Source: Kriegella aquimaris (GTDB taxonomy: Bacteria > Bacteroidota > Bacteroidia > Flavobacteriales > Flavobacteriaceae). Taken from it: a stretch of DNA of 64,000 bases. The DNA is taken from the NCBI RefSeq assembly GCF_900103215.1, contig NZ_FNGV01000010.1:124001-188000 (forward strand), read 5' to 3'. Made by a program: the position numbers and the translations under genes. Below, in pieces: positions 44,283 through 53,765 of this stretch (positions are counted from its first letter, which is position 1; each line of letters begins with the position of its first letter). The notes under the pieces were generated by a model. It was not told where the DNA came from. It ran no database searches and worked only from the letters and a program-made list of their open reading frames with translations.

Positions 44283-45283
44283 CTGAAGAGGAGTAGATTT
44301 AAGGAAACACAGATCGTTGCCATGTTGCAATAGTATGACTGGGGAATGAAGGTCGCCGACATCTGTCGCGAAAAGGGCATTACCACCGCGACTTTCTATA
44401 GCTGAAAGCGCAAGTACGGCGGAATTGACGCTCGGCAATTGAAAGAGCGAAAATCCCTTCAGGATTAGAACTGAAGGCTCAAAACCTTCTGCGCGACCTG
44501 GGCCTCGACCAACCTATCCTAGGACAACATTGAAAAAAAGCTCTGAGGCATTGAAGACGAAGGGAACTGGCGAAGGGTATCGTGATAGAGGAGGGCCTGA
44601 GCATAGCAAGCAAGGGCCAGTGGGGTCGTGCCTTTGCCATTCGATTGGTTCTACAGACACATCCGCAAGCAAGGCCATAAATAAAATCGAAAACGGGTAT
44701 TGAGGGTTTATCGCTTATTGGGCATACAGCTCAGGAGAAAGATCAAAAAAAGGTTGCCCAAAAGGATAAAGGAGCCCTTTGCGGCGCTAGCTAAGCCAAG
44801 GGAGGTGTGGAGCGCGGACTTCATGTCCGCAGCCTTATAACGTAAAGGAGCCTCAGGGTCTCTAATCTGATGGACGATTTCAATCGCGAGTCACTTTGCT
44901 TGAAAGGGAACTTCTCCATTTTTGGGATATGGCTGGTGGAGTATCTCTGGGAGGCCATAGTGGTCCAAGGCAAGCCCTTAGCTATAAAGGTCGACAACGG
45001 CCCTGAGTTCCTTTTAGGGTCTTCGTCAACAATTGCGAGGTCGAGGACATCGAGATAAAGTACATACAACCGGGCGGGCAGACCGAGCCAGAACGATTTC
45101 ATCGAAAGGTACAACCGGCCGTATCGCGAAGATGTGCTAGATGCACATTTGTTAAGGGACCTCGAGGAGGTAAATATGGAAACGGAACTCATCAGGGAGG
45201 AATATAATAGGTTCTATCCCTGTAAGTCTTTAGACGGAAGTAGCTCCGAAAGAATTTATAGATGTTTTTCAAAGGGGCATGCC
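44283..45283 (+). mobile_element. decayed IS3-family insertion sequence
   Basis: The orfA part begins at 44283 (start ATG mutated to CTG): LKRSRFKETQIVAMLQ, a stop, YDWGMKVADICREKGITTAT, FYS, a stop and KRKYGGIDARQLKERKS. It matches the IS3-type helix-turn-helix transposase A. The orfB part can still be followed through several frames: RHIRKQGH; RVYRLLGIQLRRKIKKRLPK; REVWSADFMS, which is the DDE-type 'W..D' strand; and, near the end, METELIREEYNRFYPCKSLD. Stops and shifts occur every few dozen bases. No intact inverted repeat ends were located. The next gene is unaffected. Confidence 0.75.
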
Positions 45284-45297
45284 CCTTTGAAAAACAT
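45262..45297. terminator. 36-bp perfect palindrome, probable terminator
   Basis: The sequence reads the same on both strands over 36 bases, giving an uninterrupted 18-bp stem centred on GGGGCATGCCCC. A T-rich run follows on the plus side and A-rich lies before it. It stands at the end of the dead IS3 element and 80 bases before the stop of the convergent kinase gene, so it can end transcription from both sides. Confidence 0.75.
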
Positions 45298-45378
45298 TTT
45301 GTTTAATTTGATCGTTGTACAAAAAGGGGGCAGGTCTTCATCCTGTCCACCCAATCGTAATTCCCGCTTTTACTTACT

Positions 45379-47769
45379 TTAAAGGGCACGAGCATTACCT
45401 GATTTGTATGGGTAACCGTAAATATAGCCATAACTCGTATCTGCCATTTTAACATCATTAAGCAGAAAACCCAAATTTTTTAACTTATTGTCAGCTTTGG
45501 CTTCTAGGGCAAATTCAAGCACCTTCTTTTTGGTTTGCCCTGCCCGAATCAGATAGAGTGTTAGATCGGCGTAGTGACTAATTAAAAAGGTATCGGCCAA
45601 TAATAGGGCCGGGGCCGTATCGACGATGATATAATCAAAACTATTTTTAAGTTCTTCGAACATTGGCCCTATTTTATCATTGCGGAGCAATTGGGTCGGG
45701 TTGGCAGGTATCGGGCCAGAGGGTAAGACCTTAAGGTTTTTATGTAATTTGGAATCTTCTATAAAATCAACTATTGCTAAATGAGGCCCCTCCAAATAGC
45801 GACTTAACCCTTTTGTACTTAACGCGCCATCTTCATACCGCTGCAACTGCGGGTTTCTTAAATCGGCCCCGATTAGAATAACGCTTTTGCCTGAAAGCGC
45901 TAAGGTCATGCCCAGGTTGACTACTGAAAATGTTTTGCCTTCCCCCTGAACAGATGAGGTGGTAAAAATACAGGTGCCACCTGATATGGTGTTGGTCTTC
46001 TTAAGCTCGTATTGGAGGTTGGCACTTAAAATATTAAACGATTCGCAGAGCAAAGACCTTTCTTTAATGGAGACCAAGGCAGGTTCCCCAGCCAATACAT
46101 GTGGTATTTCGCCTACTATTGGAATGCCTTGGGCAAGTTCCTTAAGCTCTTTGCGGGTGTTTATTTTAGTATTGATCAGTTTTTGAATGTGGATACTCAG
46201 AAAGGGTATAAACAACCCCACCATTAATGCCAAGCCCAATACCATTTTCTTATTTGGTGATATAGGGTTGTTAAAACTGTAGGCTTCATCCACTATTTTA
46301 GCTTTGGGCGCTTTTGCGGCAAGGGACAGGGAATTTTCTTCCCTTTTTTGCAATAAGAACAGGTAAAGCGCCTCTTTGATGTTTTGTTGGCGTTCAATGC
46401 TACGAAACCGTCGTTCTTGGGCCGGTACTTCGGCAATATGAGAACCTAAAATACCGGCTTGCCGACCTAAGTTATCTTGCGCTATTACTAGATTCGAGCG
46501 CCGACGCTCTAAACTTGCCTGTACATTATTTTTTATTTGTTGAATTTGATCGGTCAAACGAACGACGGTGGGATTCCGTTCTGTGGCGTCAGTAAGCAAC
46601 CGATTTCGTTCCAATACCAAATTATTGAATTCTTCAATCAGAGCATTTGTACCTGATTCATCAATACCTAAATTTGTGGGCAACAGATTGGAATCATTTG
46701 TACCTAAATGAGTGATCATCGCATTGATTACTTCCAGTTCCGTCGAAACTTCTTGTTGCTTGTTCTTATAATCACTGACATCTTGGATGATAATGGACGA
46801 TTCGGTTTCAATATCGGTTAATTGATTGGTTGATTTGAATTGCTCTTTCCCCGTCTCTACCGAATCCAATTCAGAATTGATTATGTTTAATCGTTCGTCA
46901 ATAAAAAAAGCGGTATTCCGTGCAATTAGGTTTTTGTTTTCGATAGCCTCCTGATTATATTCAAAAATCAATTGATCCAAGATGTCTTCTGCTTTTTGCC
47001 GAACGGTACCTTCTAAACTCAGTTTGATCAGGGTAGAATTTTCATCGATCAAAGCCACCTCCAATTGTGATTGTAGCGAAGTAGCTACCTGATTCACCGT
47101 CAAAAAGTGTACCTGTATATTTCTCTCGATATTAGAAGTCAAAGTATCCCACTTGTTATTTGGCTCCACAATAAAATCGGCGAAACCCATTTCCACGATT
47201 TCCCCTAATTTATGTGTGGCTTTGTATTTTCCTTCAACCTGTTCAATCTTAACCGTATTTTGGTCAACTTCTGTTATTATGAGAAGGTTTTGTTCTTCAT
47301 CCATCGCTTTTTGTAAAGCCGATGCATCCAATCGCATTAAGCGTAGTTTATAGGGGCTTTGGGCATACAATTCTTTTACAGTCAGACCTTTGTCGCTGAA
47401 GTATTGCACATTCAGACCCAAAGCCTTTACGGCATTAAGCATCAGTCGTTTCGACCGCATTAGGCCCAATTCATTTTCAATACTGCTAGTCCCTAACCCT
47501 CCAATCATATTCAAATCAACGTAACCCCTCGCGTCACTCGTGGGAGCCGTACGTTTTTCGTCTTCAAGAATCACTGACGCGACTGCTAAATAGACGGGCT
47601 TGGTAAGCTTGAGATAGATGACAGCCATTACAAGAGCCAAAACCCCTCCCAGTACAAACCATTTCCAAAAACGGAGATATCCGTCTAAAAGGTCCCTTAT
47701 ATCAATAGGTTTTTCCTCTAAAGCTAAGTATTCGGCAGCTATTTTTTGGTGTTCATTATTCTCTTTCAT
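45379..47769 (-). CDS. wzc: polysaccharide co-polymerase with tyrosine autokinase domain (Wzc type)
   Basis: A 796-residue inner-membrane protein. The N-terminal Wzz/PCP domain has membrane helices (WFVLGGVLALVMAVIYL near residue 36, and MVLGLALMVGLFIPFL near residue 508) around a large periplasmic coiled-coil region. The cytoplasmic kinase (about 565-796) has the Walker A loop SSVQGEGKTFSVVNLG, Walker A' VILIGADLRNP, and FDYIIVDTAPALLL as Walker B. The C-terminus holds a Tyr cluster (SYGYIYGYPYKSG) used for autophosphorylation. It controls polymer length and export. No outer membrane Wza gene is in the window. Confidence 0.92.
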   Translation of the reverse strand: MKENNEHQKIAAEYLALEEKPIDIRDLLDGYLRFWKWFVLGGVLALVMAVIYLKLTKPVYLAVASVILEDEKRTAPTSDARGYVDLNMIGGLGTSSIENELGLMRSKRLMLNAVKALGLNVQYFSDKGLTVKELYAQSPYKLRLMRLDASALQKAMDEEQNLLIITEVDQNTVKIEQVEGKYKATHKLGEIVEMGFADFIVEPNNKWDTLTSNIERNIQVHFLTVNQVATSLQSQLEVALIDENSTLIKLSLEGTVRQKAEDILDQLIFEYNQEAIENKNLIARNTAFFIDERLNIINSELDSVETGKEQFKSTNQLTDIETESSIIIQDVSDYKNKQQEVSTELEVINAMITHLGTNDSNLLPTNLGIDESGTNALIEEFNNLVLERNRLLTDATERNPTVVRLTDQIQQIKNNVQASLERRRSNLVIAQDNLGRQAGILGSHIAEVPAQERRFRSIERQQNIKEALYLFLLQKREENSLSLAAKAPKAKIVDEAYSFNNPISPNKKMVLGLALMVGLFIPFLSIHIQKLINTKINTRKELKELAQGIPIVGEIPHVLAGEPALVSIKERSLLCESFNILSANLQYELKKTNTISGGTCIFTTSSVQGEGKTFSVVNLGMTLALSGKSVILIGADLRNPQLQRYEDGALSTKGLSRYLEGPHLAIVDFIEDSKLHKNLKVLPSGPIPANPTQLLRNDKIGPMFEELKNSFDYIIVDTAPALLLADTFLISHYADLTLYLIRAGQTKKKVLEFALEAKADNKLKNLGFLLNDVKMADTSYGYIYGYPYKSGNARAL

Positions 47770-47968
47770 AGTAGTGCACTAATTTACTAAATGTTAGTTG
47801 GTATTGTATTCAATAGAAACTAATAACTCAGATTGGTATAAAAAGTGTAGATAAAATTAAAAACTATTTTTGGCCACACCTAGACATTTTGTGTTGTTTC
47901 TGTTTGCAAACCATTTTTTGTTGAGCGCGCCCCATTTACTCGAGCCATATATTATTTATAATAAACCC

Positions 47969-47997
47969 CAAAGTTATGTTGCTAACAGGGTAATCAA
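47969..47997 (-). promoter_or_regulatory. candidate promoter of the Wzc gene within a 9-bp inverted repeat
   Basis: On the minus strand TTG, 18 bases, then TAACTTTG fits the Bacteroidota TTTG/TAnnTTTG promoter, about 190 bases upstream of the Wzc start. The arms CAAAGTTAT (47969-47977) and ATAACTTTG (48001-48009) make it nearly symmetric, and a plus-strand TTG-N20-TAACTTTG also exists without a downstream gene. Bases 47770-48112 otherwise show no gene. Confidence 0.4.
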
Positions 47998-48112
47998 TTA
48001 ATAACTTTGTAAAAATTGATACACAGTTTTTTTTAAATAGTCCTGAAATTCCGACTGGTAATCTTGGCATAAAGAGGAATTACTTATTTTATTAAATTGA
48101 CTGATTAATACT

Positions 48113-49204
48113 TTAGTGTTGTTGATATACTAATATTAGTTTAGATTGAACAATTGAAGACGTAAATTTGCTAGCAACTATTGCCTGCATATCCTTTGAG
48201 AAATCTGCCCATAAATTTTGTTGCCATATTTCAATAATTAAATCAGAATAAGACTTTGTGTTAAATTCAGTTATTATCAAACGATCGGAACTCACAATTT
48301 CTCTATTAAAACCATAATCACTGCATATAGGAACAAGGCCCAAAGCCATGGCCTCCGTTAAAGAATTAGAATGGCCCTCCCTAGGTTCTTGGGTAGGAAA
48401 TAGAAAAAAATGCTTATCCTTTAATTTTTCAACTAGGTTTGAACCAAAAGCAGGTGGTGATAGTTTTATAAAATCAGCTAATTTTTCTTCTCTAATTTTT
48501 TCTTTTATTTGTTCAATGTATTCAAATTCCCCTTCACCAATTAATTCTAATTCACAAGGAATTTCCTTGTTTTTTAGTTCTACACAAACATCTAATATGA
48601 ATAAAACATTCTTAGTTGCTGACATTCTTCCAAAGTAGACTAATTTTATGCGACCATTGTCCCCCAATATATTTATTTTTCTTGGAGTTACAAGTCCCAT
48701 GATGTAGTTAGGATAATGGACTATTCTTTTCGCTGCCAATTCATTTAAAAATTCAACATATCTTTCTCCTTGCACCAATAGGACATCCGAAGAAAGAACT
48801 GCTTTACGAAAAAAAAATTTATACAATTTAGAACCCACTATATATGACTCTTTTACTCCCCCCGCACGCAACTCATAAATACAATTTTTGCCTAAAAGTT
48901 TAACAATATAAATAAGTATTAGTTCTTGATAGATAAGGTGCATATAGAAACCAGAGATATGAACAATTTGAACATCTCTGTTTTTTAAAATTTTGAATAA
49001 CAGCAAAAAAGGCATAAAAAATAAACAAAGTATGTATCTTATTTTGCCTATCAAACTTTCAGAAGAATAAGGTTTTCTTAGCTGAATTACATCAAACCCC
49101 AATTTCTCTAGAATTGATATGGTTTTAAGATTTCCCGATTCACCACCACCAACAACTTTTGAGTTTGCCTTACCTAAAGGACCATAAAATATTACTTTTG
49201 CCAT
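48113..49204 (-). CDS. GT4 family glycosyltransferase
   Basis: This 363-residue protein has the GT-B fold: an acceptor domain start VIFYGPLGKANSKVVGGGES and a donor domain beginning LVYFGRMSATKNVLFILDVC. The GT4 signature is EPREGHSNSLTEAMALGLVP (the E-x7-E nucleotide-sugar site, about residues 280-300). A hydrophobic patch (FFMPFLLLFKIL) suggests membrane association. It probably adds one sugar of the repeat unit. It overlaps the upstream acetyltransferase's stop by 1 base. This stretch up to 56.2 kb is noticeably AT-richer than its surroundings. Confidence 0.85.
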   Translation of the reverse strand: MAKVIFYGPLGKANSKVVGGGESGNLKTISILEKLGFDVIQLRKPYSSESLIGKIRYILCLFFMPFLLLFKILKNRDVQIVHISGFYMHLIYQELILIYIVKLLGKNCIYELRAGGVKESYIVGSKLYKFFFRKAVLSSDVLLVQGERYVEFLNELAAKRIVHYPNYIMGLVTPRKINILGDNGRIKLVYFGRMSATKNVLFILDVCVELKNKEIPCELELIGEGEFEYIEQIKEKIREEKLADFIKLSPPAFGSNLVEKLKDKHFFLFPTQEPREGHSNSLTEAMALGLVPICSDYGFNREIVSSDRLIITEFNTKSYSDLIIEIWQQNLWADFSKDMQAIVASKFTSSIVQSKLILVYQQH

Positions 49205-49686
49205 TAATTATTAATTGTTTTTATGACATGTGCCGGATTTCCAACAACAATTGAGTTTGGAGGCACACTTTTAACCACCACACTACCGGCGCCTATAATA
49301 GAATTTTTGCCGATTTTTACATCTCCAATTACAACACAGTTTGCCCCAACGTCGACATAATCGTCTATTATAGGAGACTTGCCTCCAGGTTTTGAATTCC
49401 CAATAGTTGTATTATGGCGCAAAGTAACAAAGTTGCCAATTTTTGTATGGCTATTTACAATTAAACCTTGCCCATGAAGAACCTTAAGCCCTCCACCAAT
49501 AAAGGTTGTGTCCGGTATTTCAATACCTAAAACCCACTCTACAAATATTTTATACAATATGCGAACCGGGATGCCTATAATTTTTAACCCTATATTTAGA
49601 GTAAAAAAGTGACTTACCCTGAAAAGAATAATAAACATCAGTCCCTTTGTATTATTTTTATTTGACGAGAAATCTGCTTTTATCAT
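49204..49686 (-). CDS. serine-acetyltransferase-like hexapeptide acyltransferase
   Basis: A 160-residue left-handed beta-helix protein with the CysE-type order. An N-terminal helix and the catalytic loop GGGLKVLHGQGLIVNSHTKI contain the His. The hexapeptide rungs TKIGNFVTLRHNTTIG, VDVGANCVVIGDVKIG and IGAGSVVVKSVPPNSIVVGN follow. It likely O-acetylates a sugar of the polymer rather than serine, given its neighbours. It begins inside a 4-base overlap with the upstream GT4 gene. Confidence 0.8.
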   Translation of the reverse strand: MIKADFSSNKNNTKGLMFIILFRVSHFFTLNIGLKIIGIPVRILYKIFVEWVLGIEIPDTTFIGGGLKVLHGQGLIVNSHTKIGNFVTLRHNTTIGNSKPGGKSPIIDDYVDVGANCVVIGDVKIGKNSIIGAGSVVVKSVPPNSIVVGNPAHVIKTINN

Positions 49687-50792
49687 TTATTTATAAGTAA
49701 ATTATACATTTCAATATATTCAGCTGTCATTCTCTGTAAATTAAATTTGGAATCAACTGTACTCTTTGCGGCCATAGATAGTTTATTTTTCAATACTACA
49801 TCATCGAGTATTTGAAGAATATTTTCACATAATTGTTCACTATCATGCGATTTTATAAGAAAACCATTTATACCAGATTCAATAATCTCAGGAGTACCTC
49901 CATCATTTGTTGCTACTACAGGAACACTAAAAGCAAGAGACTCCATAATAGCATTTGATACGCCCTCTTTATGCTTGTTAGGGTTGGTACATAATACTGA
50001 TACATCTGTTATCTTTAAAATATTTTCCACGTCAGACCGAAAACCAAGAAAATTAAAGAACGCTCTTTCGTTCTGAGAAATCAGTGACTGTAATTGCAAT
50101 AAATTAGGACCATTACCTACAATTAGAAAGAAAACATCTGTTCTTTTTTTGATAATTAATTTTGCGGCTTTAATAAATGTTTTATGATCTTTATTGTCAT
50201 CTAAACGGGCAACCATAGACACAATGTAATTTGCATTGATACCCATTTCCTCTTTAATATCATGTCTTTTAGGGCCGGAGCTATTATATCTTTCTTCATT
50301 AAAACCATTATAAATGACTTTAGCTTTTCTTTTTGGTATACCGTATGCTTTAATTCCTGCCGCAGAATTCCCTACAACATAATTGGCTAACCAAGAATTG
50401 ACAAGAATAGTAAATCTTTCAACGGAATAATTAGCTGGCTTATTACAATTTGCCACATAAGACCCAACATACTTAAAACGCATAAAGCACCGTATAGGAT
50501 TTGTAAAAAAAGCAGAAAAAACACCCCAAACTTGAACAATATCGGGATTGAATGTTTTCAACAATCGGTATAGGGTAAGGCAAGTTTGTACGACGTTTAA
50601 TCCCTTATTTTTACGATTTATAATATTCAAATCAATATTTGCCTCATATAACTCCTGATAGGCTATATCATTATTTATGATAATTACCTGTATATTATTA
50701 TAGCCTTGCTTATTCAGTCCTTGTATCAGTTGGAGGCATCTGCGCTCTTTTCCCCCACCACCAAATGTATCTAGCACAAATGTTATTTTCAT
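49683..50792 (-). CDS. GT4 family glycosyltransferase
   Basis: A 369-residue GT-B enzyme. DTFGGGGKERRCLQLIQGL is the typical N-terminal glycine-rich motif, VSMVARLDDNKDHKTFIKAA starts the donor domain, and NKHKEGVSNAIMESLAFSVP holds the Glu pair. No membrane helix. It is translated in coupling with its neighbours, with 4-base overlaps on both sides. Sugar specificity unknown. Confidence 0.85.
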   Translation of the reverse strand: MKITFVLDTFGGGGKERRCLQLIQGLNKQGYNNIQVIIINNDIAYQELYEANIDLNIINRKNKGLNVVQTCLTLYRLLKTFNPDIVQVWGVFSAFFTNPIRCFMRFKYVGSYVANCNKPANYSVERFTILVNSWLANYVVGNSAAGIKAYGIPKRKAKVIYNGFNEERYNSSGPKRHDIKEEMGINANYIVSMVARLDDNKDHKTFIKAAKLIIKKRTDVFFLIVGNGPNLLQLQSLISQNERAFFNFLGFRSDVENILKITDVSVLCTNPNKHKEGVSNAIMESLAFSVPVVATNDGGTPEIIESGINGFLIKSHDSEQLCENILQILDDVVLKNKLSMAAKSTVDSKFNLQRMTAEYIEMYNLLINK

Positions 50793-51319
50793 TTTAGGGC
50801 ATCCTTTATTATAAAAGCATTAGAAGGCATTTTTATTAGAAATTTTTTCTTCTGTTGGCCACTCTTCTTTTTAAGAGGGATTATTATTTTCATCATTTTC
50901 ACTTTATACTCTTCCGTTGTACAGATATATTTTGCCGGCACACCGGCTACCACCATGTTGTCTGGTATGCTTTTGGTCACAACACTATTCGCTCCAATTA
51001 CACAATTTTTACCAATACTGACACCGGGCATGATTACTGCATTATTACCTATATAGCTATTATCACCGATAACTATTTTTCCAAATACGTCAAAATCTGG
51101 AATTTCATCCCTAAACACCCATACACCACCATCATGATTTATAAATTGAACATTGGTTGTAATATGTACATGATTACCTAATGTAATTAAATAGGGTTCT
51201 GAACCCCAATTTTTAATAGCAATTTTACAGTTTTCACCAATAGATACACCAAGACTTCTTGCATAGGATATTGGAGGTTGCCTATATTTATTTATAAGAT
51301 TTAGAATTTTTTTCAGCAT
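50789..51319 (-). CDS. hexapeptide-repeat O-acyltransferase (DapH/WbbJ-like)
   Basis: A 176-residue left-handed beta-helix protein: LGVSIGENCKIAIKNWGSEP, LGNHVHITTNVQFINHDGGV (with catalytic His), IGDNSYIGNNAVIMPGVSIG and GANSVVTKSIPDNMVVAGVP. It is typical of maltose/galactoside-like O-acetyltransferases in surface polysaccharide clusters. It probably decorates a sugar with an acetyl group in the cytosol. Its end overlaps the downstream GT4 by 4 bases. Confidence 0.8.
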   Translation of the reverse strand: MLKKILNLINKYRQPPISYARSLGVSIGENCKIAIKNWGSEPYLITLGNHVHITTNVQFINHDGGVWVFRDEIPDFDVFGKIVIGDNSYIGNNAVIMPGVSIGKNCVIGANSVVTKSIPDNMVVAGVPAKYICTTEEYKVKMMKIIIPLKKKSGQQKKKFLIKMPSNAFIIKDALK

Positions 51320-51320
51320 T

Positions 51321-52454
51321 TTAGATTCCCTTTAAAAATTCATCGATTTTAGTAGATAGTATTTTGTAATCAAAATTGGCTTTGGAGATTTCATAGGCTT
51401 TATCTGCTAAAGTTTGATTATCCGCTATTATCACACTATTTAACTTATGCACATAGTCATCTACGGTATAACTATCAACTAAAAAACTATTGTCATTGCT
51501 AAAATAATTTACTACTTCGCCCCATTTATTCGACATAAATGGGGTTTTACACGCTGTATATTCAGCTATTTTATGGGGAAATCTTGCTTTATGCTGCTCA
51601 ATTTCAGGCAAGGGTATCAATAGTAAATCTGCCCCCTTATATAAACCTATTAATTCACCATAATCAATTCGGCTTTTCAGATGTATTTTACTAGTATTTC
51701 TAGCTTCCTTTATTAATTGGTTTACTATTTTCATTTGGCTCTTACTACCTGAAACAATTAAAATTAAGTTTAAGTCTGAGTCTGCTTTTTCGATAACCTC
51801 AATTACAAATTTTAAAGTATCTAGATATGCAGCTGATGCACAATAAAGAAGGTTTACTCCTTCTAATTCAATTTTATTAATTTCATCAAGTTTTGAAATA
51901 TCACAAATGACCGGTATTTTTAATCTAGGAATGTTGTTGTTATAACTATCCATTAAACTGTCGCTAATCAGTAGTACTCCGTCATATAAATATTTGTTAT
52001 AGCTATCAAAAAGTTTATCGTTTAAACTAGCATCTTTATTATCTCCTAAGGCTTCGTTTATATCCCCTATATATTTATACCCTAAAATAAACGATAAAAG
52101 TCTATAATATACCGTACTAAAAAAGCTAGTTCTTACTGTGAATAAGATGTTTTTGGTGTTTGATTTTCTATGTTTAATGATATAATACGTTTCCAAAAAA
52201 AAACCTAAAATTTTATTTGCAGATCGTAAGAAGAAATTTGAAGGTCTGTAAGCAATAGGGCTGGCACATAAATAATCTACTCCTTCTGCTTTTCCTTTAC
52301 GCACAACCTTTTCGTCTTTATCAATTAGTCCAAATTTTGATAGGACTAGACAACTATTTCCTTGAAGCACGAAGCCTTTTGCGATTAAAAGCTGCCGTTG
52401 TATCGTTGCCATACCAAAAGGAAAACCATTGGCTCCTATATATATAATATTCAT
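51321..52454 (-). CDS. glycosyltransferase (GT4-like, divergent)
   Basis: A 377-residue GT-B protein. The N-terminal region reads NIIYIGANGFPFGMATIQRQ, the acceptor half contains hydrophobic patches (YYRLLSFILGYKYIGDI), and the donor half has VNLLYCASAAYLDTLKFVIE. A less typical LLIPLPEIEQHKARFPHKIA replaces the usual Glu-x7-Glu segment, with the KIAEY of the second Glu. The assignment is less certain than for its neighbours. It probably adds a sugar to the repeat unit. Confidence 0.65.
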   Translation of the reverse strand: MNIIYIGANGFPFGMATIQRQLLIAKGFVLQGNSCLVLSKFGLIDKDEKVVRKGKAEGVDYLCASPIAYRPSNFFLRSANKILGFFLETYYIIKHRKSNTKNILFTVRTSFFSTVYYRLLSFILGYKYIGDINEALGDNKDASLNDKLFDSYNKYLYDGVLLISDSLMDSYNNNIPRLKIPVICDISKLDEINKIELEGVNLLYCASAAYLDTLKFVIEVIEKADSDLNLILIVSGSKSQMKIVNQLIKEARNTSKIHLKSRIDYGELIGLYKGADLLLIPLPEIEQHKARFPHKIAEYTACKTPFMSNKWGEVVNYFSNDNSFLVDSYTVDDYVHKLNSVIIADNQTLADKAYEISKANFDYKILSTKIDEFLKGI

Positions 52455-52516
52455 AATTTTATTTAGTAATATATAATCTTTGCCATAAAACTTTTGGGCT
52501 ACTACTTTAATCTTTT

Positions 52517-53104
52517 TTATAATTCAAAATTTTCAAAATAATGTCGTTCAGTAAACTCATCAAATTCTTTTAAAATATTTCTATTGGGAACACCTACTGC
52601 AACAGAATTGTCAGGCACATTTTTATTTACCAAAGCGTTAGCACCAATAACAACATTATTGCCAATACATACGCCTCCAACAATAACGACACCTGGAGAA
52701 ATTCTAACTTTATCACCTATAATGGGAGCCTCATTTTTTTCAGAAGCAAGTGTTACACTGTGAGTCAACATTGCATTATTGCCAATTATAGATTTAGAAT
52801 TTACCACTAAAGCCATACCATGGTTAATTTTTAAACCATACCCAACTTTAACAGTTAAAGGAAAGTCTATACAATATTTTGTGCTCAATTTTTTGTACAT
52901 TATTTTTGCGATAAATGCGAAAAGAAAATATTGCCTTTTTCTATTCAATAAGTTGTAATGCCGAGCTAAACGAAACCAAACTATAAAACGAAAAATTTTA
53001 TTTGTTCTATAGGCTTTGATAAAGGTATATTTTGATACTCCTGTTCCTAATCTGTATAAATCAGATTTTATATACTTAATTAAGTTTGTCTCATTCTCGA
53101 CCAT
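52517..53104 (-). CDS. serine-acetyltransferase-like hexapeptide acyltransferase
   Basis: A 195-residue CysE-family protein. The N-terminal helices (IKSDLYRLGTGVSKYTFIKA) precede the beta-helix: INHGMALVVNSKSIIGNNAM with the catalytic His, VRISPGVVIVGGVCIG and IGANALVNKNVPDNSVAVGV. As with the other three beta-helix genes here, polymer O-acetylation is more likely than cysteine synthesis. A 5-base gap separates it from the next gene upstream. Confidence 0.8.
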   Translation of the reverse strand: MVENETNLIKYIKSDLYRLGTGVSKYTFIKAYRTNKIFRFIVWFRLARHYNLLNRKRQYFLFAFIAKIMYKKLSTKYCIDFPLTVKVGYGLKINHGMALVVNSKSIIGNNAMLTHSVTLASEKNEAPIIGDKVRISPGVVIVGGVCIGNNVVIGANALVNKNVPDNSVAVGVPNRNILKEFDEFTERHYFENFEL

Positions 53105-53109
53105 GAATT

Positions 53110-53709
53110 TTATGATTTCATTTCTTTAATTACCTTACAAGGGTTACCCGCGGCTAAAACGTTTGCAGGTATATCTTTAGTTACGACACTATTTATCCCA
53201 ATAATACTATTTTCTCCTATGGTAACGCCTTTCATAACTACGACTCCGTAACCCAACCATACATTATCGCCTATAAAGACCGGTTTTGGACCAGAAACTC
53301 TTGGGTCATCTAAATGCCAGTCGCTATCTGTTATTAATACATTCGCACCCACCTTAACATTATTTCCAATTACAATTTTAATGAAGCAACCAATTGACAC
53401 GCCACTAAAACCAGAATTGGAACCAATTTGTAATACAGCATCTTTTTCAAAAGTTGTTAACATACACTTATGACGAATTCCAATTCTATTTGATGTAGTT
53501 CTAGAATTAAAACGACAGTTTTCATCGATTTTTATTATAGAATCATTTGCCTTTTTAAAAGAGGTCCAACCTCTAAAACTGCAGTTATTTCCGAGTTCAA
53601 CCCCTATTAATTTTAAATAACCGCACTCAATGGTTGAAATAAGATAATTAAGGATGTAAAATCTTATGAAATTTATTTTATTGAAAGTTTTATTTATTAT
53701 TTTACTCAT
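53110..53709 (-). CDS. hexapeptide-repeat acyltransferase (CatB/WcaF-like)
   Basis: A 199-residue beta-helix acyltransferase: SRTTSNRIGIRHKCMLTTFE, SIGCFIKIVIGNNVKVGANV, then ITDSDWHLDDPR with the catalytic His, and DNVWLGYGVVVMKGVTIG. The final motif is DIPANVLAAGNPCKVIKEM. It probably acetylates the polysaccharide. The four acyltransferases in this region suggest heavy O-acylation. Confidence 0.8.
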   Translation of the reverse strand: MSKIINKTFNKINFIRFYILNYLISTIECGYLKLIGVELGNNCSFRGWTSFKKANDSIIKIDENCRFNSRTTSNRIGIRHKCMLTTFEKDAVLQIGSNSGFSGVSIGCFIKIVIGNNVKVGANVLITDSDWHLDDPRVSGPKPVFIGDNVWLGYGVVVMKGVTIGENSIIGINSVVTKDIPANVLAAGNPCKVIKEMKS

Positions 53710-53765
53710 TGCACTTACTTTAGATAAAAAACAAACTAATCCTTTTTAGCCCCATATACAAATCT

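Noticed and set aside
44821-45192. Minus-strand gene of 123 residues
   Set aside because: It is a shadow in the decayed IS3 transposase, with Ser/Arg-rich, unstructured composition.
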